Origin: Parus major
Lineage: Eukaryota > Chordata > Aves > Passeriformes > Paridae
NCBI RefSeq assembly: GCF_001522545.3
Contig: NC_031778.1
Span: 23,062,611-23,126,610, forward strand
DNA length: 64,000 nucleotides
Direction of reading: 5' to 3'
Shown: positions 60,016 through 64,000 of the stretch, piece by piece
Layout: each line of letters starts with the position of its first letter
Position numbering within the stretch: position 1 is the first letter of the stretch
Made by a program: the position numbers and the translations under genes
The notes under the pieces: model-generated
Database searches by the model: none
Seen by the model: only the letters and a program-made list of their open reading frames with translations
What the model was told of the DNA's origin: nothing

Positions 60016-60611
60016 CCCGTGAGTTTATTTATTGCATGAAAGGATTTGCCCAGAAGCAAATTTTGGTGGGGATGAGAGCTTGTATTGACACAGAAAAATT
60101 AAATGGGAATTTTATTGTCATAAAAATATCAGGATTGAGCTAATCACACCCCAGCTGTCAGTGACAGAGAGAGAGATTTATCAAAATATTGCAAAATTAC
60201 AAGGCTGTGGAGCAGGGTTGGGTTTGGGGTTTTTTCCCATATCATTTTGATATTAGATTAGACAAGAGTCTATCTCACCAGTGCACTCTCAGTTGCCATA
60301 ATTAACAGTTAACTGGGAAAATTCATCTTTATGAACAGGAGAATACCAGTCATTAATCATTAATTATAAAACCTGAAGAGACAGAACCATCAGGCTGACG
60401 TTTTATACTGATAGAAGAGCCGTGAGACCACGGTGTGCACAATAAGTGGCCCCTAATTATTGAAGGAGTAGCTTGGGCTGGTTTATCTGTTCAGGCAGTG
60501 CCACAGAAATCAGATTTGGGCCTGGTTTGAAGGGAAATGGGGCTCTGACAGCCAGGAGGGTGGGAAGGAGCTGGGAGCAGCTGGAATGTGGGCCCTGACA
60601 TCCCAAAGCCA
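60016..60611. promoter_or_regulatory. Possible homeodomain-rich non-coding element
   Basis: TAAT motifs cluster at 60297-60304, 60352-60366 (ATTAATCATTAATTA) and around 60453-60460 (CTAATTAT), with retained CpGs nearby and no repeat signature. In AT-rich DNA these are weakly informative. Conservation would be needed to support function. Confidence 0.18.
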
Positions 60612-60662
60612 CGATCCCAGGAGGGTTTGGGTTACAAGGACCTTAAATCCCATCCCAACTTG
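60612..60662 (-). mobile_element. Probable CR1 3' tail remnant, minus orientation
   Basis: ggagggtttgggttacaagg followed by accttaaatcccatcccaac resembles the reversed terminal CR1 block (gggttggaagg and accttaaagatcatcc). Only about 50 bases match and the surroundings are unique, so this is tentative. Confidence 0.5.
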
Positions 60663-61140
60663 ATGCCTTAGGATTTTATTTTTCTCTTTTCCATTTTCCA
60701 GGGTTACATTTGTAACCCTGCAGTTCTTTCCAGAACTCCAAACTCCACACACAGCGTCAGCTGCTGCTTTCCCATTCTGGGCAGACACAACAATTCCTCC
60801 CCAGGCCTGGCAATCAAGGACACCTCAGTGCCCCAGGCCCCAGCAATGGCAACAAAAGGGAGCTGGGCCAGCAAACTTGGGCTAAATGCCTTCATCAGCT
60901 GCAGCTGGAATTGCAGGATTGACCCTCAATGTGCAAATGGACCAAACTTGTCAAAGTGTGAAACCTGTGAGCCGTGGGACATTTTGGGTGCAGCCCCTGG
61001 GGGGCTTCCCCTGCCCTAAATGTGCCTGGAGGGCCCTCAAGAAATAGAAGTAATAAATATAAATAATAATAAATAGAACTGCTCTTTATTCCCTTAATTC
61101 TGTCTGACCTCTGTTTTTAGATAACCCAAAAAGGCAACAA
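60663..61140. other. Non-coding spacer
   Basis: No gene supported. A (TAAATA)-like AT patch lies at 61047-61077, just before the CR1 copy. Confidence 0.5.
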
Positions 61141-61530
61141 TCCCAACCTTGGCATGGCAGGGACACCTCCCACTGTCCCAGGCTGCTCCTAGCCCCATCC
61201 AACCTGACCTTGGGCACTTTCAGGGATCCAGAGGTAGCTACAGATCCTCTGGGAAATCCATTCCAATCCCTCACCACTTTCACAGCCAGGAATTCCTTCC
61301 CAATATCCCATCTGACCCTGCTCTCTGTCCATTTGAAGCCGTTCCCTGTGTCCTGTCCCTCCATCCCTTCTCCAAAGTCTCTCTCCAGGTTTCCTGCAGC
61401 TCCTCCAGGCCACCCTGAGCTCACCCCAAAGCTTCTCCTCTCCAGGCTGGACAACCCCAATTCTCCAGCCTTTCCTCCCAGCAGAGCTGCTCCATCCCTC
61501 TGATCACCCTGGGGCCTCCTCTGGAGTTGT
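61141..61530 (-). mobile_element. CR1 LINE 3' fragment, minus orientation
   Basis: Plus-strand order: cttggcatggcagggacacc, aggctgctcctagccc, ccttgggcactttcagggat, ccaggaattccttcccaata, tcccatctgaccctgctctc, gccgttccctgtgtcctgtc, ccctccatcccttctcc, cttctcctctccaggctgga, caaccccaattctccagcct and atcaccctggggcctcctct. The minus translation holds an ELGLSSLERRSFGVSS segment of the ORF2 C-terminus, continuing to EFLAVKVVRDWNGFPRG, in a 185-codon frame. The extreme 3' tail is missing at 61141. This is the second-longest copy in the window. Confidence 0.94.
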
Positions 61531-64000
61531 TCTTCAAATATTTCCATGAAAAACTCCAAAAAGTTCCATTTTCTCATGGAAACCATGTTGTAGTTGGTCA
61601 CACTTGAAGCAATTCCCCCTTGTCCTAAGCCACAACATTCCAAACTTCCCTCACTGCCACGTGTTTATAACACACAAAGTTCCTGGAGTGGGTTTCTGGG
61701 AAAGGTCCTGCCCCACCTCCCTCTTTAATCCTCATCCAGAACCTTCCCTTCTGCCCCACCCATGCCAAAGGCAAGGCTTGTCCTCTGAAGGAGAAAAGAT
61801 AAATTAAGGAAATGGAAAAGAAAAAACAAAAAAACCACCCTCAGATAGGAAAATGTCTTTCATGCTCTGGAAGCAGAATTTAGAGACTTCCTTTATCTGG
61901 GGTTTTTGTCCATCCCAAAGCCTCAATTTGTTCTTCCCTGATTGTTTTCTAACTTTTCCAATTATCTCAGGGGGGCATCAATTTGTTTTCAAAGTCAGGC
62001 ATTAATTTAAAACAACACTTTGAGCAATCCTGCTTGTTTCTTTCTGAAGGTCTTTTTAATGGCACAAGCATCTGCATAGCCCATCAATCTTCCCTCCTGG
62101 ATATCTGGAGAGCCATCTCTGTCCTTACAGAAAAGCTGCTCCAGGAGCATTTATTAATTCCAAAAGATTCAGATATCTCATTATGCCTTACCTGGAGAGC
62201 CTCTTGCTGGCTGGGGACACAGTTTTGCTGCAATTGTCTCCAGCTTGACTTTTTTCCTCCCTCAAAAATTACCCCCAGAAAGCAGCAGATTTAATGTAAA
62301 TAATTATAAATAATGCTGATTAACAGTAATATCATTTACCTGGCCTGAGGTGCCTTGGGAGTGAATATTCCATAGAGCTGGACTCTCCTTTAAGGATAAG
62401 GAGAATATTTGTATTTGTAGCCTGTGGAATCCTACAGTGCTTATTTCAGATGTTAATCAGGATTAGCCAGGCAATTCTCCATTCTGCCCTTAACTGTAAC
62501 TGAGTTTGTTCCTGAGCAAAGATTTGCTGGGATGAGTAGAAAAAATGGGATCAACAGCTTTTAACCCTCTCCAAGGCACAGACTTGGCTGCTCTCCTGTC
62601 GTTCTGCTCTCTCTGCCCAGCAAAGAATCCGGTATTGCCACACCTTCCCTACCCTTTTTACCAAAATTTGAGAATTGAGACCTAAAACCAGCAGCAAATC
62701 AGCTCCCTGAGCAACCCAAAGTTTTCCAAATGCTTCCAGGAAGACTCTTCTGCTTCCCTGAAAATACCCACTGTATTTTTCTTTAATTAATCTTTTAAAG
62801 ATCCACAATTCCCTAAGGAAAAACATCACTGAATGCTTGGGATATTTTGGATTTGCCATGAATCTCTCCAGATTACACACAACTCCTTAAAGTTAATTTG
62901 GGAAAATGAATCTCAGAGCTTGCAGAGTCCATCCCAACCACACCATCTCCTCAAGCCCTCAAACAGCTCATTAAGGCAATAATTAATTACAGTGTTTTTT
63001 AACTCTTTCCCCTTACAGTATTAAGGAAATGAAACAGTATGAGAAAGAGGAGAGGATAAGAATTTCTACCATCCTCTTATTAAAGTTTCTACTGCAACAC
63101 TCCAGGTGTTATCAAAATACCATAAAAACGTCAAAGGTCAGATGTGAGAAGGAAATATGGAAGAATTGTACTTGAAAAACCAAAATATTGAGCAGCTGAT
63201 GCAGCAGAGATGAGTCAGAACCCTGAATAAACTTAAATTGTGTATTAGGAGGGCAATACCCCCAGTTTTTAGCTGAATTGAGCCTCGTGATTATTCTTTA
63301 AATTTTGGGTATTTTTCTTTATGATAAAAATAACAAAACCCCTCATTTTCCTATGCAGAGAATTGCCAGAAACCAGGAAATCAAAGGGGCATTTCCTGCT
63401 TGCTTTCCCACATTGGTTACTCTGTTTCAGGTCAATAACTGAGCTCCAAACTGAAAATTAACATGCAAAATCTGTTTACAATGGTATTTTAATTAAGGAA
63501 AGCACCTTACAGACCATTTAATGCAGTCAATCACAGTTTGTGCTCCCAAGGAAATCCTCACTCATGAAAAATCAATGAGCTTTGTATGTTTTCATGAAAG
63601 GTTCCAGATTCCTTTTTAAGCAAGGTCCAGGGTAAAACCCCAATTTTATGGCCTTACCACAAAGGTCGTTATCCCTGTGCTAATAAAGCACCAGGTTTGG
63701 GATATAAGGATTAATGTTGTGCTTCTCATGGGATAGGCTGGACTGTAGAATCACAGCACTTTGAAATGGCACATTTAAATAGCAGCTGAAATGTAAATAA
63801 TAATAATAATTGTAATAATTATAAATAATAATAATAAATGTAAATGCAAATAAACACCAAACTGCTACAGCAACAGCACAGCACCACTTTGAGAAGTGCT
63901 AATAAAACATACACAGGTTTATCATGGAATACTCCAAAAGTGCAGGGAAATCATCACAACCTACCCTCCTGGATCAGGCAAAAGCTGGTATTTCTCCAAG
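61531..64000. other. Non-coding stretch
   Basis: No gene supported; 62551-62880 minus (109 codons) has no domain. (TAA)n is at 63794-63838. The sequence runs out of the window without a recognisable boundary. Confidence 0.5.
63794..63838. repeat. (TAA)n microsatellite
   Basis: Two runs of TAA/AAT units interrupted by TTG and TTATAA. A typical avian trinucleotide repeat. Confidence 0.92.

Noticed and set aside
61086..61643. 185-codon minus frame as a gene
   Set aside because: It is the C-terminal remnant of CR1 ORF2 in a truncated element, with the ends outside in unique DNA.

Overview
The window is vertebrate, almost certainly bird, non-coding DNA. The main evidence is about 18 fragments of the avian LINE family CR1. 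They are recognisable by their shared 3' end: a ttccaaccc-type block followed by short imperfect attctatg-like repeats, or the reverse complement when the copy is on the minus strand. Several copies carry the CR1 3' variant reading ggaattcctgcctgggaggg and gatccctggaagtg, which I associate with songbird-type genomes. A passerine is therefore my best guess, but the order cannot be proved from this sequence. The background is AT-rich, with many A/T runs, (TA)n, (TAA)n and (CAA)n microsatellites, and no continuous coding potential.

No protein-coding gene, rRNA, tRNA, CRISPR array or prokaryote-type operon is supported. The many 60-217 residue open frames overlap on both strands, show no recognisable domain, and are longest where GC is high or where a CR1 tail or tandem repeat runs through. 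The window reads as intergenic or large-intron sequence. Two short segments could be exons because open reading frame coincides with splice-like edges: minus strand 18719-18872 and plus strand 54225-54431. Both are weak calls.

Layout. 1-11 kb: AT-rich single-copy DNA, an 18-bp-arm hairpin at 3.94 kb, a GATA-motif and CpG-rich stretch at 4.2-4.9 kb, CR1 tails at 1.75 and 7.8 kb, and a 22-T run at 8.85 kb. 11-27 kb: CR1 fragments at 11.3, 14.3, 20.1-20.7 and 25.9 kb, and a 52-bp minisatellite at 20.7-21.0 kb directly at the 5' edge of the 20 kb CR1. 27.6-28.1 kb: a 418-base assembly gap in AT repeat sequence. 28-40 kb: a homeodomain-type palindrome cluster at 30.2 kb, CR1 at 31.1, 35.0, 36.2 and 39.3 kb, a 64-bp triplication at 31.5 kb, and a strongly C-poor, T/G-rich block at 38.95-39.33 kb. 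40-64 kb: CR1 at 43.5, 45.7, 47.1, 51.2, 56.5, 57.3, 60.6 and 61.1 kb, a 12-bp perfect hairpin at 45.4 kb, and a dispersed 62-bp repeat pair at 50.9 and 53.8 kb.

No new molecular system was found. The most checkable leads are the minisatellite at the CR1 edge, the 64-bp triplication, the strand-skewed block, the dispersed repeat pair, the candidate minus-strand exon, and the regulatory-looking palindrome and GATA clusters. All identifications are from reading alone; no alignment or database search was run.
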